This document shows positions 18,106-26,455 of a DNA stretch of 64,000 bases, piece after piece. Position numbers and translations under genes: made by a program. The DNA is from Acidimicrobiia bacterium. Lineage in GTDB: Bacteria; Actinomycetota; Acidimicrobiia; Spongiisociales; UBA5794. The notes below the pieces were generated by a model that saw only the letters and a list, made by a program, of their open reading frames with translations, had not been told where the DNA came from and did not search any database. The stretch covers positions 30,018-94,017 of the forward strand of contig JASJDZ010000009.1 in assembly GCA_030065575.1 (NCBI GenBank), written 5' to 3'. Position 1 is the stretch's first letter, and every line of letters starts with the position of its first letter.

Positions 18106-18711
18106 CTATCCAATGAAGTAGTCGATGTCGGCGGCGATCTGCTCTGCCGATCCTTCGAATGGGAGGACCAGCTTCAGATAGCCTTCGCGGTCCACCAGGA
18201 TCACAGTGGAGGTGTGATCGATCGTGTAGCCCGTACCGACCGACCCCTCGGCGCGCTCGTAAACGACCCCGTAGAGAGTCGCCACCCGATTCACCGTCGC
18301 CTCATCACCGGTCACCCCGATGAAATCGGGATGGAAGTGAGTGACGTAGTCCTTCAGCAGCTCGGGAGTGTCCCGATCCGGATCGACCGAAACCATCATC
18401 ACCTGGACGTCTTCGGCTCTGTCCCCGAGCAGGGCAAGAGACTTCGCGAGCTTGTTCAGCGTCGCCGGGCAAACGTCGGGACAGAACGTGTAGCCGAAGT
18501 AGACCACAACCACCTTGCCTTCGAAGTCCGTCATTCGGACCGTGCCATCTGCAGACACCAGCTCGAGCCGCGGAGCCTTCTGCGTGGACTGGATGACGGC
18601 CCCACCGAAGATGTGGGGACGGAAACGGGGTAGCACGAAGTACCAGGCGATCAACACCCCGATGACCGCTACTGCTACGCCGATGGCGACACGCTTGCCG
18701 ACGATGCTCAT
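18106..18711 (-). CDS. SCO1/SenC-type copper chaperone (paralogue B)
   Basis: A 201-residue protein with an N-terminal anchor (about 7-27), the motif GYTFCPDVCPA (Cys77, Cys81) and the copper-ligand His166 in IDHTSTVILVD. All three SCO ligands are intact. The ATG at 18711 overlaps the stop of the upstream paralogue (ATGA), and the gene ends 3 bp before paralogue A. Paralogues A and B are close relatives, probably from tandem duplication. Confidence 0.92.
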   Translation of the reverse strand: MSIVGKRVAIGVAVAVIGVLIAWYFVLPRFRPHIFGGAVIQSTQKAPRLELVSADGTVRMTDFEGKVVVVYFGYTFCPDVCPATLNKLAKSLALLGDRAEDVQVMMVSVDPDRDTPELLKDYVTHFHPDFIGVTGDEATVNRVATLYGVVYERAEGSVGTGYTIDHTSTVILVDREGYLKLVLPFEGSAEQIAADIDYFIG

Positions 18712-19376
18712 GGGTAGCACAGGAAGAAGTGGGCGGCCTCGTACGCCAGCGACGCAGCGCCGTGCGAGTTTCTGATCTCCTCGCCGAGGATGTCGAGGTG
18801 ATGAACGATCTTGTCGGAATCGGACGCGCTGGTCTGGTAGCGGTATTCGCCCCGGATCACCCCCCAGCCGTCGACGAGGATGAATACGGGGTCAAAGGTG
18901 AAGGTTCCATCGTCCCTTTTCTCGTAGTACGCCTCGAATCCCGCCTTGACGACGTTCTGAAGATGAACGGGATCGCCGGTGGCGAAACTCCACAGCTCCG
19001 GATCTGCTCCAAGGCCGGCGGCGTATTCGGCGAGGACCGGTGGGGTATCGGTGTCGGAGTCAAACGAAACGGTGACAAAACGAACATCGGTGTCACCAAC
19101 GTCGACCTCGTCGAGGCGGCCCTGGATCTCCCGCATCGTGTCGTTCATCGAGGCGCACGCGTCGCCGCATCCGCTATACCCGAAGTTGTAGACGACGATG
19201 TCGCCGCGGACGTCCTCAGAGGTGATTGTCTCGGCTGCCTGGTTTATGAGGAGGTAGCCGGGGGCAAGCCGTATCCGGGGCAACACCTGAATCGGCTCGA
19301 AGACGGCAAAGCCGATTGCGGCCAAGATGATCAGCGCCACCGGGATCACCGATCTGAGGATGATTTTGCGACGCAC
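18708..19376 (-). CDS. Divergent SCO-like thioredoxin-fold protein lacking the copper His (paralogue C)
   Basis: A 222-residue protein, first of the SCO run. It keeps an N-terminal anchor and a CxxxC site (GYSGCGDACASM, Cys70 and Cys74). The position where the other two have Asp-His reads FDPVFILVD, two residues shorter and without His, and the CPxxCP prolines are gone. It therefore probably does not bind copper in the SCO manner and may be a thiol-disulfide protein. The start is GTG at 19376 with GGAGGA 6 bp upstream. Confidence 0.8.
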   Translation of the reverse strand: MRRKIILRSVIPVALIILAAIGFAVFEPIQVLPRIRLAPGYLLINQAAETITSEDVRGDIVVYNFGYSGCGDACASMNDTMREIQGRLDEVDVGDTDVRFVTVSFDSDTDTPPVLAEYAAGLGADPELWSFATGDPVHLQNVVKAGFEAYYEKRDDGTFTFDPVFILVDGWGVIRGEYRYQTSASDSDKIVHHLDILGEEIRNSHGAASLAYEAAHFFLCYP

Positions 19377-19449
19377 TCGAGTCCTCCGTCACGGAACCCG
19401 AACTGCGGGTCACCGATATACTCCCGCAACGCAGCGCCCCAGGACCGTG

Positions 19450-19884
19450 ATGGCCATCGGACACCACTCTCGCAGTTTCGCCCGCTCACTTCGGGTACGC
19501 ATTACGTTAGCCCTGATCGTTGTATTTGCGACCGCTGCCTGTGCGTTCCCTGAAGAGGGCTTCGATGGCGATCTCGAAGGCGACTACTACATCAACGGTG
19601 TGGACCAGAAGGGCAACGAGTACGGCGGATCCCTCACCATCGTCGCCACCGACGAGCCCGACGTCTATGACATGCAGTGGATCATCACCGGGAGCATCCA
19701 GTCCGGTGTCGGAACCGTCACCGATGACCTGCTCGTCGTTGAATGGGGAGCCCTGGAGGGATTCGACACGTCATCTCGCGGCACTGCCACCTACGAGATA
19801 ACACCCGAGGGACAGCTCATCGGCGAGCGAACCGTCGCCGGTGAGGATGGAATCGGCAGCGAGGAAGCCTTCCCGATCCGCTAG
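19450..19884 (+). CDS. Secreted small protein, possible lipoprotein, beta-rich
   Basis: A 144-residue protein. An N-terminal signal segment ends at ATAACAFPEE, a weak lipobox with Cys at about residue 31. The mature part alternates aromatic and Gly positions (GDYYINGVDQKGNEYGGSL, YDMQWIITG, GVGTVTDDLLVVEWGAL), suggesting a small beta-barrel. I do not recognise a named family. It lies divergent from the SCO run, and its TAG stop overlaps the stop of the convergent cytochrome c gene. Confidence 0.65.
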   Translation: MAIGHHSRSFARSLRVRITLALIVVFATAACAFPEEGFDGDLEGDYYINGVDQKGNEYGGSLTIVATDEPDVYDMQWIITGSIQSGVGTVTDDLLVVEWGALEGFDTSSRGTATYEITPEGQLIGERTVAGEDGIGSEEAFPIR

Positions 19885-20255
19885 CCGCTCAGAAAGACCA
19901 CGAGGCTCTCGATCTGCTCTGTGCTCAGCAGATCATCCCATCCGCCCGGCATTTGGCCGGCAACGAATCCCTCCCCGATGTAGGCATCTGGTTCGAGAAT
20001 CGATTGGCGCAGGTACTCCTCGGCAGTTACACCGGGGATCGGAGACCGGGCTTCAGCGAGCGACGGCCCGACCAGGGTGACGCCCGGCTCGAGGGAGTGA
20101 CACGTCACACAACCGGGGTTGGCTCCGATGACGCGCTCGGCAAACAGTTCCGCCCCCAGAGTCTCTACGCCGCGAGTGGTTGCCGGGGCTTCGTCTGCAG
20201 TTCCACCGCAGGAAGCAGCGAGCAGAACCACCGCCAACAGATACGCCCTAGCCAT
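19881..20255 (-). CDS. Lipoprotein cytochrome c
   Basis: A 124-residue lipoprotein with lipobox LLAASC, one haem-binding CVTCHS motif and a probable axial Met in FVAGQMPGGW. The domain is clearly paralogous to the C-terminal cytochrome c domain of the upstream fusion protein: both share CHSLEPG, LVGPS, TAEEYLR and AGQM blocks. It probably carries electrons on the outer face of the membrane between the fusion protein and the CuA site of the oxidase. It starts 2 bp after the fusion gene ends. Confidence 0.9.
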   Translation of the reverse strand: MARAYLLAVVLLAASCGGTADEAPATTRGVETLGAELFAERVIGANPGCVTCHSLEPGVTLVGPSLAEARSPIPGVTAEEYLRQSILEPDAYIGEGFVAGQMPGGWDDLLSTEQIESLVVFLSG

Positions 20256-20257
20256 TG

Positions 20258-22567
20258 CTACTCCAGTGTCATCAGGAACGCGACCAGGCTGTCGATGTCC
20301 TCTTCGGACAACACCTCGCCGTAGTTGCTGAACATCTGTCCGGCGGGGTATCCCTCGACGACATAGGCATTGGGATCCACTATCGACTCGCGAAGGTACT
20401 CCTCGGCTGTCAACCCCGGCACCCTGGTCTGCGCCCTCGTCGCAACGCCATCGAAGGATGGCCCGACCAGCACCGTGCCCGGCTCGAGACTGTGACAGAG
20501 TCGACACCCGGTGTTGGTGCCAAGAGTGTTCTCGAAATAGAGCGACCGGCCCGCATCGGCCTGCGCCTCCAGCGGAGCATCGTTGAGAGGAACGTTGAAT
20601 ATCTCGCCGGCCTGCAGACCGATCAGATCGTCGAAGACGACGATGGCATAGGTGGGATCCTTCCGATCGAAGAGTGTCACCGTTACCTGTTGCTGGCCGG
20701 GTGAGACGCCGATCTCTTCGTAGGCAAGAGAGGTGTCGGCACCATCTGCAGTGACGATGGCGTAGGTGCGGTCGAACACGGTCAAACCGTCTACCTCGAC
20801 AACGATGCGAGGCGGCGCACCCTCGGCCAGGGCCGGCTCCATTTCGGGAAACCCGCGCAGCGGGGCCCCGCTGCGGTGGTCCATGGCGATAGCAATGACT
20901 GTCTCGGCCGCACTGACCGGGGTATACCTGATGTTCGTGGCAGCGATGGAGAGCAGTGTCACTACGGTGATCAGAGCCAGGACGGGGAGCTGGCGTCGCC
21001 GGCTTGGCATCTCCTCTGGATTGGCAATCGGCTGTGCGCCGGGTTCGTCGATTGCCTCCTCGAAGGAATCGGGGGGAACCCAATCCGTGGCGATTGGAGC
21101 GTCCGCATAGTCTCGGGCGAGTCGTGGAACCCTCTCCCGATCGAGCCGTGCCTGCAGCCACGTGTTGCCTTCTCTGTTCGCACAATCGGCGGGCGGGCAA
21201 CCAACTACGTGAACATGGCCGGCACCGGCGTCGAGTGCAGCCGTAATCAACGCCGGGTGGATCATGCCTACGCACGTGACGGGGACAACGTGACCACCAC
21301 CTTCGAGTCCTTGCTCGCCGAGAAGGCCAGATGCGCCCTGCAGGGCATGTCGCTCACACGTCAGCACCAACGTCGGTTCATTTCCGGAAGCTGCTAATCG
21401 CCGTACCTCGTCCCAGAGCGCCTCAGCCGGTGCAGGTCCCAGGGTCAGCGCTTCGGTTGGGCAGCTGCCAATACACACTCCACAGGAGACGCAGAGGTTC
21501 TCGTGAACGATGGCCAGCTGCCGGTATTTCGTGTCGTCCTCACGCGGAATCATCTCTAGCGCTCGATACGGGCAATCGACGACGCAGAGGGTGCAGCCGG
21601 TGCAGCGATCGGCATGCACGACGATGGGATCCAGCTTCGTGCGCCGCAGCAACCACGGCATCGCAGCCACCAGGACACTGATCAGCAGGAATCCGCCCCA
21701 CAGCAGGCCGGGCGACCATGTGAGACCCGCCGGCATGAGGAACAGGTAGAAGGGATCGAGCGGGAAGGTCCCCGGCAGCTGATTGGGATCGAGCGCATCG
21801 AGCATGCCAAGCGGCCACAGGAGCGACACAATCGTGATCGACCCGCCGATGAGGATCATCCAGAAGCGCGGCGGCAGTAGCAGAGGCCGGTTCAGCCGTT
21901 TCAGATGCACCCAGATGAGGACTCCGAGCCCGATGGAGAGCCCGATGTGGATGAGGAAGATGAGGAGCAAGAACGGCCATCCCGATCCCGCAACCGGTGA
22001 CAGTAGGTTGTCGATGAGGAAGTCCAGCCCGGTCTTGGTGCCGGCGATCGCTCTCGTGAAGACACTGTTGAGTACCTGGGTGCGCTCATCCCAGATGAGC
22101 CAGTAGCCGGTCACGCCGATGATCCAGACCAACAGCATCATCGCCACCCCGGATACCCAGGCCACCCACCGTGCCCCGCGGAAGCGATCCTGGAAGAACG
22201 TGCGCCAGCCGTGGAGCAGCGACGTGACGACCATGGCAATAGATGCGTAGCGATGGCCCGCCCGCATCAGGCGCCCGACCAGATTCGCCTCGATTCCGGA
22301 AACGGCATCGTACGAAGCTTCAAATCCGTATTGGAAGAAGGCAGTCAGGTAGATGCCGGTGAGCGTGACGATGACGAAGAGAAAGACAGTGATCGTTCCG
22401 GTGTGATAGAGCGGATTCAGCCGCGGCGACCCGACCGCCTTTCCTACGGGGCGCTCTGCCTTGAGGGTGAGTCGCTCCAGGAAACGCAAGCCGCTCCGCA
22501 CCTTGTTCTTGGTGCGGAGCGGCCAGTCGACCGACGGCCCGCGCAGCGGAACCTCGTCACGTCTCAA
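20258..22567 (-). CDS. Cytochrome b / 2[4Fe-4S] ferredoxin / MvhD-like / cytochrome c fusion protein
   Basis: This single chain has 769 residues. A cytochrome b part (about 50-310) has two HX13H pairs, His105/His119 and His207/His221, for two b haems. Its C-terminal helices have DPFY (271-274) where bc complexes have PEWY. A ferredoxin part has CTGCTLCVVDCP (322-332) and CVSCGVCIGSCP (359-369). Residues 395-475 resemble MvhD/FrhD (Cys404, 432, 457, 462). A second anchor follows (about 528-543), then an outside beta domain and a cytochrome c with CRLCH (688-692) and Met745. It probably passes electrons from a cytosolic donor through the membrane to c-type haem. The start is TTG at 22567. No better start is visible. 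Confidence 0.88.
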   Translation of the reverse strand: MRRDEVPLRGPSVDWPLRTKNKVRSGLRFLERLTLKAERPVGKAVGSPRLNPLYHTGTITVFLFVIVTLTGIYLTAFFQYGFEASYDAVSGIEANLVGRLMRAGHRYASIAMVVTSLLHGWRTFFQDRFRGARWVAWVSGVAMMLLVWIIGVTGYWLIWDERTQVLNSVFTRAIAGTKTGLDFLIDNLLSPVAGSGWPFLLLIFLIHIGLSIGLGVLIWVHLKRLNRPLLLPPRFWMILIGGSITIVSLLWPLGMLDALDPNQLPGTFPLDPFYLFLMPAGLTWSPGLLWGGFLLISVLVAAMPWLLRRTKLDPIVVHADRCTGCTLCVVDCPYRALEMIPREDDTKYRQLAIVHENLCVSCGVCIGSCPTEALTLGPAPAEALWDEVRRLAASGNEPTLVLTCERHALQGASGLLGEQGLEGGGHVVPVTCVGMIHPALITAALDAGAGHVHVVGCPPADCANREGNTWLQARLDRERVPRLARDYADAPIATDWVPPDSFEEAIDEPGAQPIANPEEMPSRRRQLPVLALITVVTLLSIAATNIRYTPVSAAETVIAIAMDHRSGAPLRGFPEMEPALAEGAPPRIVVEVDGLTVFDRTYAIVTADGADTSLAYEEIGVSPGQQQVTVTLFDRKDPTYAIVVFDDLIGLQAGEIFNVPLNDAPLEAQADAGRSLYFENTLGTNTGCRLCHSLEPGTVLVGPSFDGVATRAQTRVPGLTAEEYLRESIVDPNAYVVEGYPAGQMFSNYGEVLSEEDIDSLVAFLMTLE

Positions 22568-22594
22568 GTTGCGTCTCGCTAGCTATGCGGTTTC

Positions 22595-24304
22595 CTATCC
22601 CCCGGGCACAGGCGATTGCGGCGAGAATCCCGGCGAGGTGGACTCTATGCCGAAGATCTGGTCGATCAACTGTGGCCCATAGGCGAGGATGATCAACACC
22701 ACAGTGGCAATCAACCACGGCTTCCAACGGTCCAGCCACGCCGGAGCGTTGTTCGGGTCATCGAGGGATTCGGCAACCGGCACATCGATGTGTTCACCCT
22801 CGGGCAAGCGCTTCCGCTGCCATGCCGTCACGGCGATGATCACAACGAACATCATCAGCCCGATCCACATGATGGCCCCACCGACCGCAACCCGGAACAG
22901 ATGACCGTTCCACTCGTCCGGTACGTATGGAGCCAGACCCAGCGGCGTCCGCCGGGGGGCACCGAGCAGGCCAATCGTGTGCATCGCATTCGAGAAGATC
23001 AGCATGCCGGCGAAGTAGACCCACGAGCTGACAACTGCCAGCTTCGGGCGCCACAGTGGCTTCCCGGTTATGTGCGGCACCAGCCAATACGAGATACCGA
23101 AGAACGACAGAGTCACCGCAGAGGCAACAGTCAGATGGAAGTGCCCGGGCACCCAGGTGGTGTTGTGGAGCACCAGGTTGACGTTGTAGGACGCGTTGGC
23201 CACACCGCCGATGCCTCCGAAGATGAACAGGATCCCGGCCAGCAACTGCGCCGTCACCGAACCGTCACCCCAGGGAAGGGCACGAATCCAACCGAACAGT
23301 CCCTTGCCGCCGCGCCGGCGCGCCGCGTACTCGAGTGAAGCGACCACCGTGAACAGCGTGAGCAGTGACGGGAACCCGACCCCGAAGGTGAGAAGCGAGT
23401 GGATGAACTTCCAACCGGCGGGGACACCCGGGTCCACAAACTGATGGTGGAACCCGAGCGGTACCGACAGCAGCAGGAACAGCCAGAACGCCAGCCGCGC
23501 CAGCGAATCGCTGAACAGCTTGCCGCCCGCCTGTTTCGGGAGCATCCCGTACCACGAGGCGTAGGCGGGGAGCAGCCAGAAGTACACCAATGGGTGGCCG
23601 GTGAACCAGAAGAAGGTTCGCGACAGCTGCGGGTCGATGCCCCCAACCCAACCGAATGTCATCGGCAGGATCAGACCGAGGATCTCGGCAGCGATGCCGA
23701 TGGTGGCGATCTGCCACATGACCATATTGAGGATCACTGCCAGAGCCAGGAACGGCGTCTTCTCGGCAGGGTTCTCCTTGCGCCACCGGTACAGCGTGAT
23801 GTAGAAGCCGTATCCCTCGATCCAGCTACCAACCACCACAAGAACCAGGCCGAGGTAGAACAGGACGTCGGCTTCGAGTGGCGGGTAGAAGGTGTAGAGG
23901 ACGCTGGCGTTGTCGCCCAGGAGCGGCACGGCAGCCACGACCAGGCCGACCACCATCATCCAGAACCCGACACGATTCAGGAGCGGGATCGCCAACGGGC
24001 GCTTGAGGGTGCGAATCACAACCAGGGTCGTGAACCCGGTGATGAAGAACGTGGTCCAGATGAGCGCGTTCAGAACCCCGTGCAGAGTGAGACCCTGGTA
24101 GTACGCGTTTACACCGTTGAACTCGATGAAGAGGAAGTTCAGGTCCGGGTAGAGATCGATGCCGGCGTGTTGCAGCGCCTGGAGCGGCCCGAAGATGCTG
24201 CCAACCGCCAGGGCTGTCACCGCAAAAAAGATGTGCCAGCCGATGAAGCTCTTGTCGGACTTCGTCAGTTCGTAGACAGGAGTCCTTGTTGTCTCAGTAA
24301 CCAA
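22595..24304 (-). CDS. cbaA: ba3-type (B-family) cytochrome c oxidase subunit I
   Basis: A 569-residue haem-copper oxidase subunit. Ligands are low-spin haem His75 (LHGVLNA) and His390, CuB His237 with the cross-linked Tyr241 in GHPLVYFWLLPAY, His286/His287 (GFHHQF), and high-spin haem His388 in VPGHFHL. The GHPLVYFWLLPAY form and the missing A-family D-channel motif point to the ba3/B family, usually high-affinity oxidases. It lies 14 bp after subunit II and 27 bp before the cytochrome b fusion, all on one transcript. Confidence 0.94.
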   Translation of the reverse strand: MVTETTRTPVYELTKSDKSFIGWHIFFAVTALAVGSIFGPLQALQHAGIDLYPDLNFLFIEFNGVNAYYQGLTLHGVLNALIWTTFFITGFTTLVVIRTLKRPLAIPLLNRVGFWMMVVGLVVAAVPLLGDNASVLYTFYPPLEADVLFYLGLVLVVVGSWIEGYGFYITLYRWRKENPAEKTPFLALAVILNMVMWQIATIGIAAEILGLILPMTFGWVGGIDPQLSRTFFWFTGHPLVYFWLLPAYASWYGMLPKQAGGKLFSDSLARLAFWLFLLLSVPLGFHHQFVDPGVPAGWKFIHSLLTFGVGFPSLLTLFTVVASLEYAARRRGGKGLFGWIRALPWGDGSVTAQLLAGILFIFGGIGGVANASYNVNLVLHNTTWVPGHFHLTVASAVTLSFFGISYWLVPHITGKPLWRPKLAVVSSWVYFAGMLIFSNAMHTIGLLGAPRRTPLGLAPYVPDEWNGHLFRVAVGGAIMWIGLMMFVVIIAVTAWQRKRLPEGEHIDVPVAESLDDPNNAPAWLDRWKPWLIATVVLIILAYGPQLIDQIFGIESTSPGFSPQSPVPGG

Positions 24305-24318
24305 GTCGATCCTCCTCC

Positions 24319-24846
24319 CTACTCCGTGATATTGACGGTGCCGTACATCGAGGCGTGACCGGTACCGCAGAACTCGGTACAGATGTAGTCGTACGACCCC
24401 GGTTCATTGAAGACTGTGGTCAGCTTGGAGACTTCCCCCGGTACCGCCATGAAGTTGACGTTGGTGCCCTGAATCTTGAACCCGTGCTGAACGTCGACGG
24501 AAGTCACATAGAAAGTCACCTCGGCACCAGCGGGGATCTCCACTGTTGCATCCGGCTCAGGAACGGTATTGGGATCGAAGAACCACATCTTGGCGAGCAG
24601 ATAGACGTCGTACTTCTCCCCGGCGACGATCTCGCGAACACCCGGATCCGACCACGGCAACTCATTCTCGATGGTGCGTGGGTCGACTCGCTGCTCCTCA
24701 GTGGGAACCTGAATCCCGAGCATGAAGCCGGCGATGGTCACGGAGATCGCAAAGACCACCAAGACCAGGATCGCCGCACGAATCCAACCGCGTTCGGTTG
24801 GATCGATGTGTAGTTTCACCTTCTCGCCGTGTTCGCTCGTGCTCAT
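24319..24846 (-). CDS. cbaB: ba3-type cytochrome c oxidase subunit II (CuA)
   Basis: A 175-residue subunit with one N-terminal anchor (about 22-45) and an outside cupredoxin domain. All CuA ligands are present: His121 (VQHGF), then CTEFCGTGHASM with Cys156, Cys160, His164 and Met167. The short length and single helix fit ba3 oxidases. The ATG at 24846 overlaps the stop of the tiny upstream gene (ATGA), which fixes the start. Confidence 0.94.
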   Translation of the reverse strand: MSTSEHGEKVKLHIDPTERGWIRAAILVLVVFAISVTIAGFMLGIQVPTEEQRVDPRTIENELPWSDPGVREIVAGEKYDVYLLAKMWFFDPNTVPEPDATVEIPAGAEVTFYVTSVDVQHGFKIQGTNVNFMAVPGEVSKLTTVFNEPGSYDYICTEFCGTGHASMYGTVNITE

Positions 24847-24986
24847 ATGGTCGCTCCGCGCGACAGCAGGATGATGTAGATGCTGAACCACATCAACATG
24901 AGCACGGCCACGAACGCAGCTACAAATGCAACGGTACCCCGCGGCTTGAACTCGCCCTGGGTCTCGTCGCCGTTGTCGCTAGTCAT
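24843..24986 (-). CDS. cbaD: Small single-helix protein, probable ba3 oxidase subunit IIa
   Basis: A 47-residue protein beginning MTSDNGDETQGEFKPRG, followed by one hydrophobic helix (about 18-41) and ending SRGATI. Thermus ba3 oxidase has a subunit IIa of similar size that supplies the missing second helix of subunit II. Position as first gene and ATGA overlap with subunit II support this role. A GGGAGGA ribosome-binding site lies just before the ATG. Confidence 0.75.
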   Translation of the reverse strand: MTSDNGDETQGEFKPRGTVAFVAAFVAVLMLMWFSIYIILLSRGATI

Positions 24987-25087
24987 GGTCCTCCCCACTC
25001 ACTGAACGGGCCTCTCTCCTCGCCACATGCGGCCACGTGCATGCCCGCCGGCTGGCGCCATCGTAGAGTGCCACTTGGCTCCGTGCC

Positions 25088-25103
25088 GGGTCCTAATGGT
25101 CCC
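25088..25103. promoter_or_regulatory. Imperfect palindrome upstream of the oxidase operon, candidate regulator site
   Basis: GGGTCC-TAAT-GGTCCC lies about 100 bp before the first oxidase gene, in a 243-bp intergenic stretch (24987-25229). It loosely recalls the GGGAC...GTCCC half-sites bound by DevR/DosR. LuxR-type regulators of that kind are encoded just upstream. No other gene or clear terminator was seen in the interval. Confidence 0.35.
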
Positions 25104-25229
25104 TACAGACCAGGACGATAGCCCCCAACGCCCTCAGATTGCGGCCCAAATGCAACAATTCCGGTGCAGTTTCCCCGCGGGCCAGAAATGGGGAATTGCC
25201 GGACGCTGCGGCACTGCGCAGCGGAGAGT

Positions 25230-26339
25230 TCAGTCGAGAGGAAGAACGAGCGTGACCGTGGTGCCGCTGCCGCTGCTCTTGACTGTCAGATCTCCCCCGA
25301 CGTCCCTCGCCCGCTGCCGGAGATTGGGTAGGCCCATACCGGGATACTCGCGATTTGCATCGAACCCCGAACCGTGATCGACGACCGAAATCGAAAGGCT
25401 GTTGAAACCACCTGTAACCAGAATCCGCACGATCGGGCTATCGCTGTGTCGCAGTGCGTTGCTGGTGGCTTCTTTGATGATGTGGAGAACAGCGTCGGCT
25501 ACCTCGTTGGAGAAGCCGTCCGCAAGCGCATCAACCGACACCTCGATATCTGACGAGTAGGGCTCTGCGAGCTCCTCAATGAGCTCGTTGACCTCGATCT
25601 CCAGATCCCGGGTGTGGCTGGCCGGTTGGCGCAGATTGAAGATGAACTGCCGCAGCGATGTGATGCAGTCATCGACCCTCTCGACCTGGGTGCGCACGGT
25701 GTTGGCGGTCCCGGGGTCGTCAATCGAATCGGCAAGACCCTGGAGGGCAAGACCCACCGCAAAGAGATCCTGGATGATGTCGTCGTGGACATCGCGGGCA
25801 ATCCTGGCCCGGTCCTCGGCGACGGCGACTTCGCGCAGGCGGCGCTGGATACGAGCATTGGCAACCGCCGACCCTGCGATCAGCGCCAGGGTCTCCACGG
25901 TCGCCTGGTCTTCGTCGGTGAAACCACCGGGTTTGTCGGTGAGATAGAGGTTGCCGAAGACCTCGTGCCGCGTCCGCAGCGGGACCCCGAGAAAGGAGCT
26001 CATCGGAGGGTGCCCTTCGGGGAATCCGTGAGCAGAAGAGTGATTGGAGATATCGTCGATGCGCACCACTTCACCCTGGGTCACTGCGCCCAGGACACCA
26101 AGCCCGAGAGGTAGGTGGTCGACTGCGGCGACGGCCGCCGAGTCCATTCCACGATGGATGAAATCAACCAGGAACCCATGCGAGCCAACGGTTCCCAGCG
26201 CCCCGAATCGGGCGCCGGTGAGGCCGACCGCGATGTCAACCAGCGACTCGAGCAAACCGCGCAATTCGCCTTGTTCCGACACCTGGGCCGCCGCATCGAG
26301 AAGCTCGGCGAAACGCTCGCTCTGAGCGGTGGATTCCAT
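25230..26339 (-). CDS. DevS/DosS-like GAF-domain sensor histidine kinase
   Basis: A 369-residue soluble kinase. The GAF domain (about 20-165) has the DevS-type run GFLVDFIHRGMD, LPLGLGVLGAV, GFPEGHPPMSSFLGVPLR and VFGNLYLTDK. His110 in this region lies where the haem-ligand His of mycobacterial DevS/DosS is expected, so haem binding and O2/redox sensing are plausible. HisKA_3 dimerisation has ARDVHDDIIQDLF (His185), and the ATPase domain ends GMGLPNLRQRA...GSGTTVTLVLPLD. The ATG at 26339 aligns with the conserved start. It lies between the oxidase operon and a divergent regulator, its likely partner. Confidence 0.88.
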   Translation of the reverse strand: MESTAQSERFAELLDAAAQVSEQGELRGLLESLVDIAVGLTGARFGALGTVGSHGFLVDFIHRGMDSAAVAAVDHLPLGLGVLGAVTQGEVVRIDDISNHSSAHGFPEGHPPMSSFLGVPLRTRHEVFGNLYLTDKPGGFTDEDQATVETLALIAGSAVANARIQRRLREVAVAEDRARIARDVHDDIIQDLFAVGLALQGLADSIDDPGTANTVRTQVERVDDCITSLRQFIFNLRQPASHTRDLEIEVNELIEELAEPYSSDIEVSVDALADGFSNEVADAVLHIIKEATSNALRHSDSPIVRILVTGGFNSLSISVVDHGSGFDANREYPGMGLPNLRQRARDVGGDLTVKSSGSGTTVTLVLPLD

Positions 26340-26455
26340 CGCCGGAACGATACTGCCGAATTCGGCTGGGGCCGAACGTCCCGCGTTTCGGTGAGGATGG
26401 CCACGTTCTCGGGTCGCGGCCATTGGTTAGCGTGTTGGCCAGCGAAAGGTGTGCA

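Noticed and set aside
20256..21275. Extended frame upstream of the lipoprotein cytochrome c
   Set aside because: It lies inside the coding region of the fusion gene and gives Arg-rich low-complexity sequence. The lipoprotein signal starts at 20255.
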